This document shows positions 33,657-45,195 of a stretch of 64,000 nucleotides of DNA, piece by piece. Every line of letters starts with the position of its first letter. Positions within the stretch are counted from its first letter, which is position 1. Made by a program: the position numbers and the translations under genes. This stretch comes from Abelmoschus esculentus (taxonomy: Eukaryota; Streptophyta; Magnoliopsida; Malvales; Malvaceae). Below the pieces are notes generated by a model. That model ran no database searches, was not told where the DNA came from, and saw nothing but the letters and a program-made list of their open reading frames with translations. Location of the stretch: the NCBI GenBank assembly GCA_035048815.1, contig JAUCBN010000025.1, forward strand, positions 10,502,501 to 10,566,500. Direction: 5' to 3'.

Positions 33657-34442
33657 TTAGAGCGACTCCGAAGAGCTGCTCGTAACAATTTTTCTCCGTT
33701 GCCTAGATGCCATGTGCTTTGTCCTTGGGGAGGGCGATGGTTGCGCCTTTGCTTGCCTCGACGGCTGGACTCGAGTGGGTGGGGTACTATGCATCGGGAA
33801 ATACAATGGTCCTCGATCTTTCTTACCACACTCGTGAATCTCCCGTAGGATAATTTCTCCAACGTTGATGGTCCTTTTGTTGATGATGGATTGGATAAAC
33901 ACCAATCTCTTGCGATCCACCGTGCTATTATGTGAGGTTGGGATGAGGCGTCGTTTGACGAAGGTGTTCCACATCTTGGCCTCCGGCTTCAAACTTTGTC
34001 TTGTTACGGAACCCCGATGGGTACCAATTTCCCATGGAGTGTTTTCGCAACAAAGGTCGTCTTTGATAAGTTCATAGTCCTCGGCAATGATATCATCCAA
34101 GAAGTCAGCATGGAGGTCACTGTCCGGTGTGAGGCCGTAGAAGTTGTTGATCGTATCGCCATCAAGCTACACAGGCCTGCCGCGGCAGTGAACAAAGAGA
34201 GAGTCTTTGCTGGGCCCATGAGCGTAGAACTCCCGTACTATTGTGGCGTTTGCCTGGGCAGGTTGCAAACAGAATATTTCCCAATTTTGGTACTTGATTC
34301 TGTCGAACAAGTAGTGTTCGATACCATAATTCTCTTCGTCCACGTGCTGGAACCCTTGTTCTTCCCAAAGTTGCCTTGCGATGAAAGATCGATTGAATCG
34401 ATCTTCAACGTTGGCTGGGGCGAATCTTTTGTAAGTTGCCAT
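33657..34442 (-). pseudogene. ORF2 of A1 (plant transposon protein domain), internally deleted
   Basis: Starts at ATG 34442 with MATYKRFAPANVEDRFNRSF and runs 262 codons with one in-frame TAG at 34167-34169. Landmarks are WEEQGF, YGIEHYLFD, WEIFCLQPAQANATIVREFY, VHCRGRPV, then WNTFVKRRLIPTSHNSTVD, SIINKRTINVGEIILREI and GPLYFP. This pattern matches the domain annotated in plant genomes as putative plant transposon protein (PF20167, from memory); its function is unknown. After YFP the frame jumps to STPPTRVQPSRQ, so about 200 residues present in the C1 and A2 copies are missing. It ends SSSSESL. The position downstream of gag-protease corresponds to the env-like slot of Athila elements. Confidence 0.75.
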
Positions 34443-34589
34443 CAAGAAAGAGAAGATTAAGTTCTTGGAGGTTTTCTTGAAGAGAATCTAGAGAATTAGA
34501 AGGGATTAGTAGGCAGAGAGTAATTGAGAGAGTGATTGTTAAGAATACTAAAGAAAGCAAGAAAGTAAGAGTGAATAGTTCAAGAGGAA

Positions 34590-34745
34590 GGAGTTTCTTA
34601 TATAGGCCTCGGCCTTGTGACCGTTGAGATCACTAGCCGTTGTAACCGTTTCCTTCTTCTGCCGTTTCCTTTTCTGTCGTGGCAAGAATCTCGGCAAACT
34701 AGCCGTTACACTTTTCTGCCCGTTGGGACTGCTGCGGCTCTGACA
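34590..34745 (-). promoter_or_regulatory. Putative internal promoter for A1 ORF2
   Basis: On the minus strand CCTATATAAG (TATA complement about 34598-34605) lies about 156 bp before the ORF2 ATG. Within the next 130 bp upstream are five or six AACGG cores (plus-strand CCGTT at about 34620, 34638, 34647, 34661, 34702 and 34718). The nearest reads CTCAACGGTCA, one base off the MSA consensus YCYAACGGYYA bound by MYB3R factors. The same arrangement recurs in B1 and A4. Confidence 0.5.
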
Positions 34746-34921
34746 CTGTTATACTGCCTCGGCAGAGTTCCTGCTGTGAACTATTTTTCCCTTATCTTTA
34801 CTTTTTATTCCTAAATAAAAATTTAAACACACACAAAAAAAATACTAAAAACGAAAATAATTAGAAAAAATAAAAATAAACTACTAACCCTAATATAATA
34901 AAGAAAAGAAAAAGGGAGAGG

Positions 34922-37460
34922 TTAGGTTACTGGTGGAGAGCATGCGAATGCATCTCCCAAAATTATTTTCTCCCTTAGGCCCAAATTGTGTATCGGTTGT
35001 GGGCCGCTCTTTAGTGCTGTCTGTCCATCCATCTTGGGCTTCATTTTCTTGCCGAATATCTTGCCGAGCAGACTGCCCAGGCAGGATATCTTATTGTCTA
35101 TTATGTGGATGGCCTTACATTCCTCTGGATCGTTATACCTTTTTAAGTTGTGGAATGCATTGAGTTTGACTTGTTGGTCATTGACTCGCATAGTCAACTC
35201 TCCTTTTTCCACGTCAATCAATGTACGTCCAGTTGCTAGGAAGGGTCTCCCAAGGATGATCGGTGCGTTGTCATCTGCTTCACAATCAAGGACAAGGAAG
35301 TCAGCAGGAAAAATAAACTTGTCAACTCTTACCAGTATGTCCTCGATTTTGCCTTCAGGTTGCACATAAGATCTATCCGCGAGTTGGAGCATTACTGTTG
35401 TAGGCTTCGGCCTTCCAATTCCATGTTTTTGGAAAACTGATTTGGGCATGAGGTTTATACTTGCTCCAAGGTCGCATAGGGCCTTTCCTTCATAACTCTT
35501 TCCTATCGCACAAGGTATAGTGAAGCAACCAGGATCTTTTAACTTTGGTGGCATGCGGTTATGCAGCATTGCCATGCATCCCTCGGTGGTAGCCACTGTC
35601 TCAAACTCACCTATTCGTTTTCTCTTTGATACCATATCCTTTAAGAACTTGGCATAGTTAGGCATCTGTTCAATGGCCTCAACGAATGGTATGTTGATGT
35701 GGACTTGCTTCAAGATATCGAGGAACTTCTTGAACTGTTGATCCTGTTTTTGTTTCTTCAACCTTTGCGGGAAAGGTGGTGGTGGTCTCATCTCGTCCAG
35801 GGTTTCTTTAGTTTGCAATCGTATACCTGGCACCACTGGAATTTTTGCTGCCTCGACAGACTGCTCAAGCGCTGCAGTGTTTACTGCCGGGGCAGTATTG
35901 TCAGTCTCGGTTTGCTCAGCCTCTTCTCGTGATTGATCCGCCCGTTGGGTTCGGTTCTCTGGGATCTTCTCTTTCAACTGTAGACCACTCCTGGTAGTGA
36001 TTGCCTTGCACTGTTCATGGCTTAGTACCTTAGCAACCTCAGTATTGCTAGGTAAGCCTCCTTGTGGTCTAGTGTTTATACATTCAGCAAACTTCCCAAC
36101 CTGAGTTTCCAGAGTTTTTATGGCCGCTTCTTGATTTTGTAGCCTCATCTCAGTCCTATTCATGAAGGCGTCGGTCCTTTTGATGAAATTACTATTTTCT
36201 GCCATGTATGACTCGGTTTTCATCATAAAGGCCTTTAGCGTGTATTCCAATGAATTGACCGGTTGCTGCTACATCTGCTGCGGCGGCATCGGTTGTTGGA
36301 CTTGCTGATGCGGCATTGGCTGCTGAAATCCCGGTGGTTGGGTGATTGAGTTTAAGGCATTATTTGGGTTACTCCATGATAAGTTTGGATGCCTCTTCCA
36401 TGAGGGGTTGTATGTGTTGGACATCACATTGTTACGGTTGTAGTTCCCAACATACATATCGGTTTCTTGATTCATGCAATCAACAGAATTGTGGTTACCT
36501 CCACATAAATCACAACATAAATCAATTACCTTGACCTCACGGGTATTGTTTTGTAATTGTAGGTTTTGCACCATCTTGGTAAGAGAGGCCAATTGTGCAG
36601 CCACTGAACTTGATGAATCTAATTCGTTTACCGTGGCTTGGCGTCGTACTCCTCCTCGCCTAGATGTGGGAAACTGGAAGTCATTCCTTGCGAGTTTATT
36701 CAAAATTTCAATAGCTTCCTCGGGTGCCTTATCCAGGAGTGTGTCGTTTGCCGAGGCGTCTAACATCATCCTTGTCGGGGCATTTGTGGCATTGTAAAAC
36801 ATTGTCACTTGTGTCCATGAGGGAAATCCATGCAACGGACACTTGTGTAATAGCTCTCTGTAGCGTTCCCATGCCTCGTACATTGGTTCGTCTTCAGCCT
36901 ATCGGAAAGAAGTAATTTCATTACGAATTCTATCATATAAATTAGTAGGATTAAAGCGAGTAAAGAAATCAAGACAAAGTTCACTCCAGGATCCAATAGA
37001 TCCCGCTGGAATGCTATTCAACCAAGCTTTCGCCCTATCCCTTAGTGAATAGGGGAATAGCTTTAATCGCAAGACATCTTCATGGACTCCTTGGATTTTA
37101 AAAGAGTTGCAGATTTCCATGAAGGATTTGAGGTGCTGCCTTGCGTCTTCAGTTGCAGACCCACCAAATTGTCCAATTGTATTTAACATGTTGAACATAA
37201 CAGTTTAAGTTCAAAATGGGTTGCTTCAATCTTGGGTGTAACGACTCCTGGGTTTAGTCCATTTAAGTCCTCCTCCAAGAAATCTCTGACAGTCAGCTGT
37301 CGCGGCCCAGGTGGCGGCGATAGACCTTCATTGCCGGAAGGTATGTTTTGTCCTGCCTGAACCTCTACCATGACTCCTCGTGTCTCCTCAACCTTAACCC
37401 TGTTCTTTCAATCTCAGGATCTAACTCGTATAAGGGGTTGGTTGGATTGGCCCTGGTCAT
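34922..37460 (-). pseudogene. gag-protease of A1
   Basis: The start is ATG 37460 (MTRANPTNPLYELDPEIE, by comparison with A4). Gag landmarks are LTVRDFLEEDLNGLNPGV, FNMLNTIGQFGGSATEDA, FPYSLRDRAKAWLNSIP, MYEAWERYRELLHKCP, APTRMMLDASAN and a CDLCGGNH...C zinc-knuckle-like segment. A Gln/Pro-rich linker follows. The protease has CDLGASINLMP and ILGRPFLATGRTLIDVE; the D-L-G active site is the usual Athila variant of D-T-G. The ORF ends GDAFACSPPVT at 34922. Two frameshifts (between 37460 and 37198) and two stops (about 36899 and 36269) break it. No pol follows. Confidence 0.85.
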
Positions 37461-37539
37461 ACACCAAGAAAAACAAAAGTAAAATAAAAATAAAAATAAA
37501 AAGGAACAAGAAAATAAGGAAAACAAAATTTAGTTGTCA

Positions 37540-37558
37540 GTCCCCGACAACGGCGCCA
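37540..37558 (-). other. Primer-binding site of A1 (tRNA-Asp type)
   Basis: The minus strand reads TGGCGCCGTTGTCGGGGAC, six bases after the 5' LTR end, as in Athila/Tat elements. Confidence 0.85.
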
Positions 37559-37564
37559 AAAACT

Positions 37565-38896
37565 TGTCGCGTGTCAAAAGTGCGCGTTTAGTGCAAGCGG
37601 ACACATCGCAAGTAATAAGTGATAAGTATATTATCGAGTTATTGTCTCCTCAGGGACTGGTATACTCAATATGCCTTCTTTATCTTCTTGCTCTGTAGAA
37701 AAATAAAAACACAAGTGAATGTGTGTGATTTATTTAAACTAAGGTAATTGAATAAAAATAAAAGGGTCGAAATATTAGAGAGAAAGATGGGCCAGGATCC
37801 AGTTGTATTGTATTGTGGACTTGATTGACTTGTCTTTATCCAATGCAATCGTATATCTCTGCCTCGGCAGCACTGCAGTTTACTGCCTGGGCAGCGATAA
37901 CGTTGTCTGCCGCGGCAATCCCTTGCTTGTGGGCAGACCATACCAAAGTTCGGCAAAGTGTCCTTGAATGACTCCGCTTATCCCTAAGTCAGAGTGCTGT
38001 TGATGACTAGTCCTTGATGATACCTCCCGGCGTGAACCAATTATACTCACCAACCAATCTCACAATTCTTTTAGCCGCTGAAACTCTTAACCTATCCCTA
38101 GGCCGAGTTAGTATTTCGCGATTGAAACACCGTACTTACCCCTTTCGTGAATCTAACTCTCCCGAGCTTAGATAAATGGATTACTCCCAAACTTCCCTCC
38201 CGGGCTTGAATGCAAGAACAAGGAATAACAAAGGATAAGCAAACCTTGATAATTCTTATTGCATTGAATGAAAGATAAAGTACAATCTCCTCTCACAAAT
38301 ACTCCACAACCTTCACCTAAACCCTATGAAGGTTTTAGAACATGATGGAGAGGAAAGAAACAAGAGTAGAAGTCGGTTCTCCCTAGGTATTTTGATCTAT
38401 GATACATTGAGTGGCTAGGTCTTTATATAGGCTAGACCTAGGGCAAACCTTTCCTAAGTAGAATACAACTTGGAGTAGGGAACAAGTCAAGTACATAATA
38501 ATATTATATTTCCAAGTTTGAATTCGGCTAAGGGGGCTTTCCCGCATTGTCTTCCTTTGGGCTTTTCCTTGCGCTAGCCAGCTCCGAATCATGGGCTTCA
38601 AGTCCAGACACGTTCCTTGGATTTTTGTCTTTCCATCGCCTATCACTTTGCTTCCTGTCTTCCTGCTGCTGCCTCGGCATTAGGTCCTGCCTCGGCCTTG
38701 TCTTTGCCGCGGCAATGTTTTTCCTGCACAGATATGAAAACGCAGTAAAACGTGCCTTTTTCTATAAATATTATCTATTTAAGTATAACTTCTAAATATA
38801 TCACATTAAGCACATGCATTGGTTCAAGTGGGTGAATATTTGGTGATAAATGCCGATAAAAGAAGTATAAAGTTATAGTGTGTTGAGCACTTATCA
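37565..38896 (-). repeat. 5' LTR of A1, 1,332 bp
   Basis: It runs TGTCGCGTGTC...AGCACTTATCA on the plus strand. On the minus strand it holds a TATA box (complement about 38423-38430), an AATAAA-type signal near a GTTTGC donor (about 38240-38260), and an acceptor-like TCTACAG (about 37695). Several TGCCGCGGCA-type palindromes occur, for example at about 37860 and 37908. Confidence 0.88.
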
Positions 38897-39088
38897 CGTC
38901 TCCACAAGGATTGGTATACTTAATATGTTTCCTTTGATCTTCTCGCTCTACAAAATAAATAAAGTAAAAACACAGATTAATTTGTTGTCTTGAATTGAAT
39001 GAAAATAAATTGAATAATAAAGAGAAAATAAATAATGAAATCAGTTTGAGAGAACGGGCAGGATCCAGTTATGTCGTATTGTGGATTC

Positions 39089-40407
39089 TGATAAGTGCTC
39101 AACTCACTATCACTCTTTACACCTTTCATGGACAATAATCACTAAATCTACATCTACTTGGACCAATGCATGTGCTTAATGTGAGATAATTAGATATTCT
39201 GCTTTTGTAACATATAAAGACGATACTTATAAAAAAGGGGCAAGTTTTACTGCACTTTTGTGTTTGTGCAGGAAAAACTATTGCCGCAGCAGCGACAGAG
39301 GCCGAGGCAGGACCTGATGTCGAGGCAGCAGCTGAAGGACAAGTAGCGATATTGTAGACAAGCTGAAGAGAAAAATGAGCTAGACGTTTCTAGACAAGCA
39401 ACACATGGATCAGAGCTGGGTAGCACATGGAAAGCCCAAGTCAAAGGCCACGCGGGAAAAACATCCTAGTTGGAATAAACTTGGGAATATTTTATTTATG
39501 GGCTTGACTTGTGTCCTACTCCAAGTTGTATTCCTACTTAGGAAAGGTTTGCCCAAGACCAAGCCTATATAAGCCATAGCCATCTAAGGAGAAAAGGGAG
39601 AGAGGAGATTTCGGCACAAAGCACTTAGCATCATAGAGAGCCGACTTCATCTTAGATTTTAGAATTCTCTTTTACTTTTTATTATGTTCTAAGTTTCTTT
39701 AGGCTTAGGTGAAAGTTGTAGAGTATTAGTGAGAAGAGATTGACTTCTGTTTCTTGTTTCAATGCAATAAAATATTAAGGTTTGCTTATTCTTTTCCATT
39801 CCTTGTTCTTGCATACAAGCTCGAGAGAGAAGTTTGTGAGAAATCCATTTATGTAATATCGAGAGAGTTAGATTCACGAAAGGAATAAGTACGGTGTTTC
39901 AATCGGGAAACACTTACTCGGCCTAGAGATAGGTTAAGAGTTTCAACGGCTAAAAGAAGTGTGGGATTGGTTGGTGATTATAATTGATTCACGCCGAGAG
40001 GTTTCATCAAGGACTGGTCATCAACAGTACTTCAACTTAGAGATAAGCGGAGTCATCAAGGACACTTTGCCGAACTTTGGTAAAGTGTACCCAAGAGCAA
40101 GAGATTGCCGCGGCGGACTAGCATCATCGCTGTTGAGGCAGTAATCTGCAGTATTGCCGCGGCAGTGTTGTGCGATTGCATTGGACAGAAACAAGTCAAT
40201 TGAATCCACTATAAAACACAACTGGATCCTGACCACTTCTTTAATCTGTTTATTCTCTTTTTATTTAGTTTTCTTCATTTAGTTTCATCATCCCCAATTT
40301 TACTTGTGTTTTTATTTTATTCCTTTTTCAGAGCAAGAAGACAAAAGAAGACATATTAAGTAGACCAATCCTTGTGGAGACGATATTTGATATGCTTATC
40401 ACTTTAT
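39089..40407 (+). repeat. 5' LTR of C1, 3'-truncated
   Basis: TGATAAGTGCTCAACTC at 39089. TATA-like CCTATATAAGCC lies at about 39563-39574. AATAAAATATTAAGGTTTGC is at about 39767-39786. The acceptor-like CCTTTTTCAG ends at about 40331. It is nearly identical to the 3' LTR until about 40407, where CCTTTGCTAC of ORF2 begins. Confidence 0.85.
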
Positions 40408-41553
40408 CACCTTTGCTACGACAACACTCATTGGGAAACCGGTGCCCATAGAGGATCGGTAGCAAGGCAAAATCTTAAGCCCGAGGCAAAACTGTGGAAT
40501 ACTTTCGTCAAAAGACGCCTAATCCCAACCTCCCACAACAGCACGGTGGACCGAAGAAGATTGGTGCTCATTCAATCCATAATCAACAAACGAAGCATCA
40601 ATGTTGGAGAGATAATTTTAAGGGAAATCTACGAGTGCGGTAAGAAGGATAGAGGAACTTTATATTTTCCTTGTTTAATTACGGGTATTTGCAATGCTGC
40701 AGGTGTACCAATGGCAGACACGGATGAATTCACCACCTAAAGGCGTGGGTGGACTAGGGAATTCTGCCACAAAATCATGCAAATCACACAGGCAGAACCA
40801 GTCCAGTCAACTCCTCACCAATACACTGCTTACACTAATGCTGGGGCCCAGTACACGGCAGACATACCTGATACTGCCCACAACACTGCCGCGGCAAAGC
40901 CCTACCAGGAGATCCTTCAGAGGATAGTAGCCATGGGCCTCAGGCAACAACGCTACATGGAATATCAAAGGGACTTCAACACAACCATGGCCCAGATGAT
41001 GATCAATAACTTTCCAAACCAAGGGATGTAGTTTCCAGAATTCCCCACCAACATGTTTGTCACAGCTGAACCCTACACCGAGACGACTCTAGCTCCAAGA
41101 CCACGACCATTCCACACTACTGGCCCTCAGCAAAAATTTCATGCTGCTGGCCCATCTAGGGCAACCGACTCTGCCGCGGAATCATCTGCCAGCAGACGAC
41201 CATCCAAGAGGAGGGCAGTCTTCAGCACACCACCAGGATCCCCCATCATAATGGGTAGTCTCTCAGCAGAGATAGATGCCTATGTACATCAAATTTCAAC
41301 CGCTGCTGGGCCAAGCATTCACAATGCCTGGGCAGACGCAACAAATGAAGGCGAGACAGATATTATGGTCACAAAGGAAATTGCCGAAGAAGAAGGAGAC
41401 GAAGTGGACGCTCCAATGCAACGGACACCACCAACAAGATTCCAACCAGCACGACAAGCCAAAACTCAACCATCACCATCATCAAAAATCAAACAGTCCG
41501 CAACAAGGCCGAAAAAGCTGATAGTTACCAACATCTCTTTTGAGTCTCTTTAA
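40408..41553 (+). pseudogene. ORF2 of C1, C-terminal two thirds
   Basis: It enters the domain at LCYDNTHWETGAHRGS and continues with WNTFVKRRLIPTSHNSTVD, SIINKRSINVGEII, LYFPCLITGICNAAGVP, a Gln/Thr/Pro-rich middle, QQRYMEYQRDFNTTMAQMM, SASRRPSKRRAVFSTPP, IMGSLSAEIDAYVHQ and an acidic run. A basic PPTR..PARQAKTQPSPS tail ends SFESL at 41551. Stops occur at about 40738 and 41028. Seen with A2 it shows the full C-terminal layout that A1 has lost. No function can be assigned. Confidence 0.75.
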
Positions 41554-42016
41554 ATTTTGCATATTCATGACGCCTTTATATATCTTTACTTGTTTCGTTT
41601 TCTTATTTTATATCCTGCTGTGTGATATATATAAGCATTGAGGACAATGCTTGGTTCAAGTTTAGGGGTGTAGATCCACTGTCGAGGCAATCCACTACCG
41701 CGACCTTGCCATGAAAGGAAGTATTTAAGGGATTTTTCAAAAAAATTTTATGTCCACCACCTTACTTGAATTATTGTCCATACTTCTACACTGCTCTTCA
41801 TCAGTATTGCCTTAGTTTATTCTTTTAAAGCTATATAAATCTTTCTCCTTACCATGGCTAGGTCCTGTTTAGAAGGATTAACCTTAGGATACTTAAGGAT
41901 GAAAACTTAGAAGCTTGCTATAAGATTGATCCTAAAAACATTTTTGGGACTTGTTGGATTATAGGAATTCTCTTAATGAACTTAGGTGATAAAGACTTAG
42001 ATTTTTGGGAAAGTGA

Positions 42017-42167
42017 CTAGATGTGCCTATCACCGGCTCTAGGAATTACTCTTCTTCATGTTAGAGATGCCCGAAATTGGCTCTAGTATGCTAAAAAGAT
42101 TATCAAAAGAAAGAAGGAATTATTGATAAGAAAACACAATCCTTGAGGTGCCCGAAATTGGCTCAAG
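42017..42167 (+). ncRNA. Three conserved 3'-UTR hairpins of C1
   Basis: The hairpins are at 42017-42042 (CTAGAT/CTCTAG), 42061-42086 (TTAGAG/CTCTAG) and 42142-42167 (CTTGAG/CTCAAG). Each has a 14-nt interior of the type GTGCCCGAAATTGG, or TGCCTATCACCGG in the first. The same three occur in A1, A2, B1 and B2. They are cis-acting RNA structure candidates; no independent RNA gene is claimed. Confidence 0.65.
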
Positions 42168-42455
42168 AAATTGTTGTTTTAAGAAGAGAACACTAAATCC
42201 AAGTCTACTTGTCTCGAACTTAGAGTTTGTCAAAGAAAGCCTTTAATCAAACTTTTCCACAAAAAGATTAAGGTTTAATCAAACTTATAGTTTGTTTCTG
42301 GGTAAATCCTTGGGTAACCGAAAGGTTAAGGTTTAAGAATAGGCATAGTTATGGTGGGGAGCATAGATTAAAACATAAGACCAATAGAGAGCAAGGTTTA
42401 GCAAATTGATGGCTTACATTGCTTGAGGACAAGCAACAGTTCGAGTTTGGGGGTA

Positions 42456-43826
42456 TGATAAGTGCTCATCTCACTATCACTTTTTACACCTTTCATGGAC
42501 AATAATCACTAAATCTACATCTACTTGGACCAATGCATGTGCTTAATGTGAGATAATTAGATATTCTGCTTTTGTAACATATAAAGATGATACTTATAAA
42601 AAAGGGGCAAGTTTTACTGCACTTTTTTGTCTGTGCAGGAAAAACTATTGCCGCGGCAGCGAGTAAAGCCGAGGCAGGACCTGATGCCGAGGCAGCAACT
42701 GAAGGACAAGTAGCGATATTGTAGGCAAGCTGGAGAGAAAAATGAGTTGGACGTTTCTGGACAATCAGCACATGGATCGGAGCTGGGTAGCACATGGAAA
42801 GCACAAGTCAAAGGCCATGCGGGAAAAACATCCTAGTTGGAATAAACTTGGAAATATTTTATTTATGGACTTGACTTGTATCCTACTCCAAGTTGTATTC
42901 CTACTTAGGAAAGGTTTGCCCTAGACCAAGCCTATATAAGCCATAGCCGTCTAAGGAGAAAAAGGAGAGAGGAGATTTCGGTACAAAGCACTTAGCATCA
43001 TACATAGCCGACTTCAACTTAGATTTTAGAATTCTCTTTTACTTTTTATTATGTTCTAAGTTTCTTTAGGCTTAGGTGAAAGTTGTAGAGTATTAGTGAG
43101 AAGAGATGAACTTTTGTTTCTTGTTTCAATGCAATAAAATATCAAGGTTTGCTTATTCTTTTCCATTCCTTGTTCTTGCATACAAGCTCGAGAGAGAAGT
43201 TTGTGAGAAATCCATTTTTGTAATATCGAGAGAGTTAGATTCACGAAAGGAATAAGTACGGTGTTTCAATCGGGAAACGCTAACTCGGCGTAGAGATAGG
43301 TTAAGAGTTTCAACGGCTAAAAGAAGTGTGGGATTGGTTGGTGATTATAATTGATTCACGCCGAGAGGTATCATCAAGGACTGGTCATCAACAGTACTTC
43401 GACTTAGAGATAAGCGGAGTCATCAAAGGACACTTTGCCGAACTTTGGTAAAGTCTACCCAAGAGCAAGAGATTGCCGCGGCGGACTAGCATCATAGCTG
43501 TCGAGGCAGTAATCTGCAGTACTGCCGCGGCAGCGTTGTGCGATTGCATTGGACAGAAACAAGTCAATTGAATCCACTATAAAACACAACTGGATCCTGG
43601 CCACTTCTTTAATCTGTTTATTCTCTTTTTATTTAGTTTTCTTTATTTAGTTTCATCAACCCCAATTTTACTTGTATCTTTATTTTATTCCTTTTTTCAG
43701 AGCAAGAAGACAAAAGAAGACATATTAAGTAGACCAGTCCCTGTGGAGACGATATCTAATATGCTTATCACTTTATTACTTTCGACGTGTTCACTTGCAC
43801 AATTTGCGCACTTTTGACACGCAACA
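42456..43826 (+). repeat. 3' LTR of C1, 1,371 bp
   Basis: It runs TGATAAGTGCTCATC...TTTTGACACGCAACA and is complete. TATATAAGCC lies at about 42930 and an acceptor-like TTTTTTCAG at about 43700. TGCCGCGGCA occurs at 42649-42658 and 43523-43532. Confidence 0.88.
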
Positions 43827-45195
43827 GATTCAATTGACTTGTTTCTGTTCAATGCAACTTCACTACACTGCCTCGGCAGTGCTGTAGTCCTATTGCCTCG
43901 ACAGTGAAGGGTACGTCAGCCGCAGCAATCCCTTGCTCTTGGGTGGACATGATTAAGGTTCGGCATAGTGTCCTCGGATGACCTCGCTTATCCCTAAGTC
44001 GAAGTACTGTTGATGACTAGTCCTTTATGATACCTCCCAACGTGAATCAATTATAACAACCAACCAATCTCACACTTCTTTTAGCCGCAAAACTCTAACC
44101 TATCCCTAGGCCGAGTTAGTATTTTCCAGCCAGAAAAATACCGTACTTATTCCTTTCATGAATCTAACTCTCCCGATGCTAGATAAATAAATCTCTCACA
44201 AACTTCTCTCCTGAACAAGAACAATGAATGGCAAAGAATAAGCAAAACTTAATATTTTATTACATGAAACAAGAAAACAATGTTCAATATCCTCTCACAA
44301 ATACTGGACAACTTTCACCTAAACCCTAAGAGAATTTAGAACATAATGAAAAACAAAGAAAACACTAAATTCTATTGTGAACTCTCCTTTCTTTCCCTTG
44401 GACGACACATCCTTTATATAGGCCAAAACTAGGGCAACATCAGCTTTGGAGAAGAAGTTTAGTGAGTTTTGGACATTTCCTTCCTTGAAAAGGTAAATCT
44501 CTTAATTTGATACTTTCCAACTTTACACCATCTTCTCGAACTCCAATTGCTCTGCAAAGTGTCTAGAAAAATCCAGCTTTTTGTGCTCTTTAAATCGATC
44601 ACCACTTTGTGTTTTGGTCTCAGGAAATTCCCCGCCTCGGCAGGATGCATCTGCTGCCCCGACGGAGGTCTGGCTTTGAGTCTGCTTAGCTTCCATCAGT
44701 AGAAGCTCCTATCTGTGGCTGGTTCGATTAGGGTCCAAGTTTACCTGCAAACACACAAAGATGCATTAAAGCTTATATTTTCTATAAATATCATCCTTAT
44801 ATGTCATGAATGCACTGTATGCAAATATCACACATTAGGCTTGTGCATCAGTCCAAATAGGTGTAAATTAAGTAATTATTGTCAATGAAAGGTGTAAAAG
44901 TGATAGTCTTTTGAGGACTTATCACACCCCAAACTCGAAGTATTGCTTGTCCTCAAGCAATGCAAACCATCAAATTGCCATAACTTATTCCCCATTGGCT
45001 TCACTTGTTCATCTATTCTCCCCACCATGACCATGCCTATTCTAAGTCTTAACCTTTTGGCTACCCAAGGACTTATCCGAAATCGAGGTATAAGATTTTG
45101 TGAGTGTGTGGGTTCTTGTGGACAAGTTTGATTAAAGACTTTCTTAGACAAACTCTAAGTTCAAGACAAACAGACTTGGAATTTATGATCTCTTC

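Larger units (their letters stand above)
25751..38896 (-). mobile_element. Family-A non-autonomous Athila-like element A1, TSD CGTCT
   Basis: A complete element of about 7.5 kb (excluding the nested chromovirus): 5' LTR 37565-38896, PBS, gag-protease, ORF2, 3' UTR, PPT and 3' LTR 25751-32743. The 5-bp duplications CGTCT at 25746-25750 and 38897-38901 are perfect. Between the protease end (34922) and ORF2 (34442) there are only about 480 bp, with no RT, RNase H or integrase. It would need these enzymes from another element. The layout matches A4. Confidence 0.88.
39089..43826 (+). mobile_element. Family-C element C1 lacking gag and pol, TSD GATTC
   Basis: 4,738 bp with 5-bp duplications GATTC at 39084-39088 and 43827-43831. 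The 5' LTR (39089-about 40407) lacks its last 40-50 bp and runs straight into the middle of ORF2. Then follow the ORF2 remainder, the 3' UTR hairpins, a PPT-like GAGTTTGGGGGTA (42443-42455) and a complete 3' LTR. PBS, gag, protease and the first half of ORF2 are gone. The GATTC duplication shows the unit inserted as a whole or lost its interior after insertion. Confidence 0.85.
25671..44924 (-). repeat. 3' LTR of B1, in three pieces
   Basis: The pieces are 25671-25750, 38902-39088 and 43832-44924, about 1.36 kb together. The insertions between them carry target duplications CGTCT (25746-25750 and 38897-38901) and GATTC (39084-39088 and 43827-43831), which proves the original continuity. The LTR ends AGGACTTATCA at 44924, and the polypurine-type tract (CACCCCAAACTCGAA, complement) follows. 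Confidence 0.85.

Noticed and set aside
37540..37558. tRNA-Asp-like sequence as a possible tRNA gene
   Set aside because: Only the 3'-end complement is present and it sits exactly at an LTR boundary, so it is a primer-binding site; no cloverleaf surrounds it.
42017..42167. Hairpin triplet as a CRISPR-like array
   Set aside because: Only three units, unequal spacers, eukaryotic retroelement context and no cas genes.
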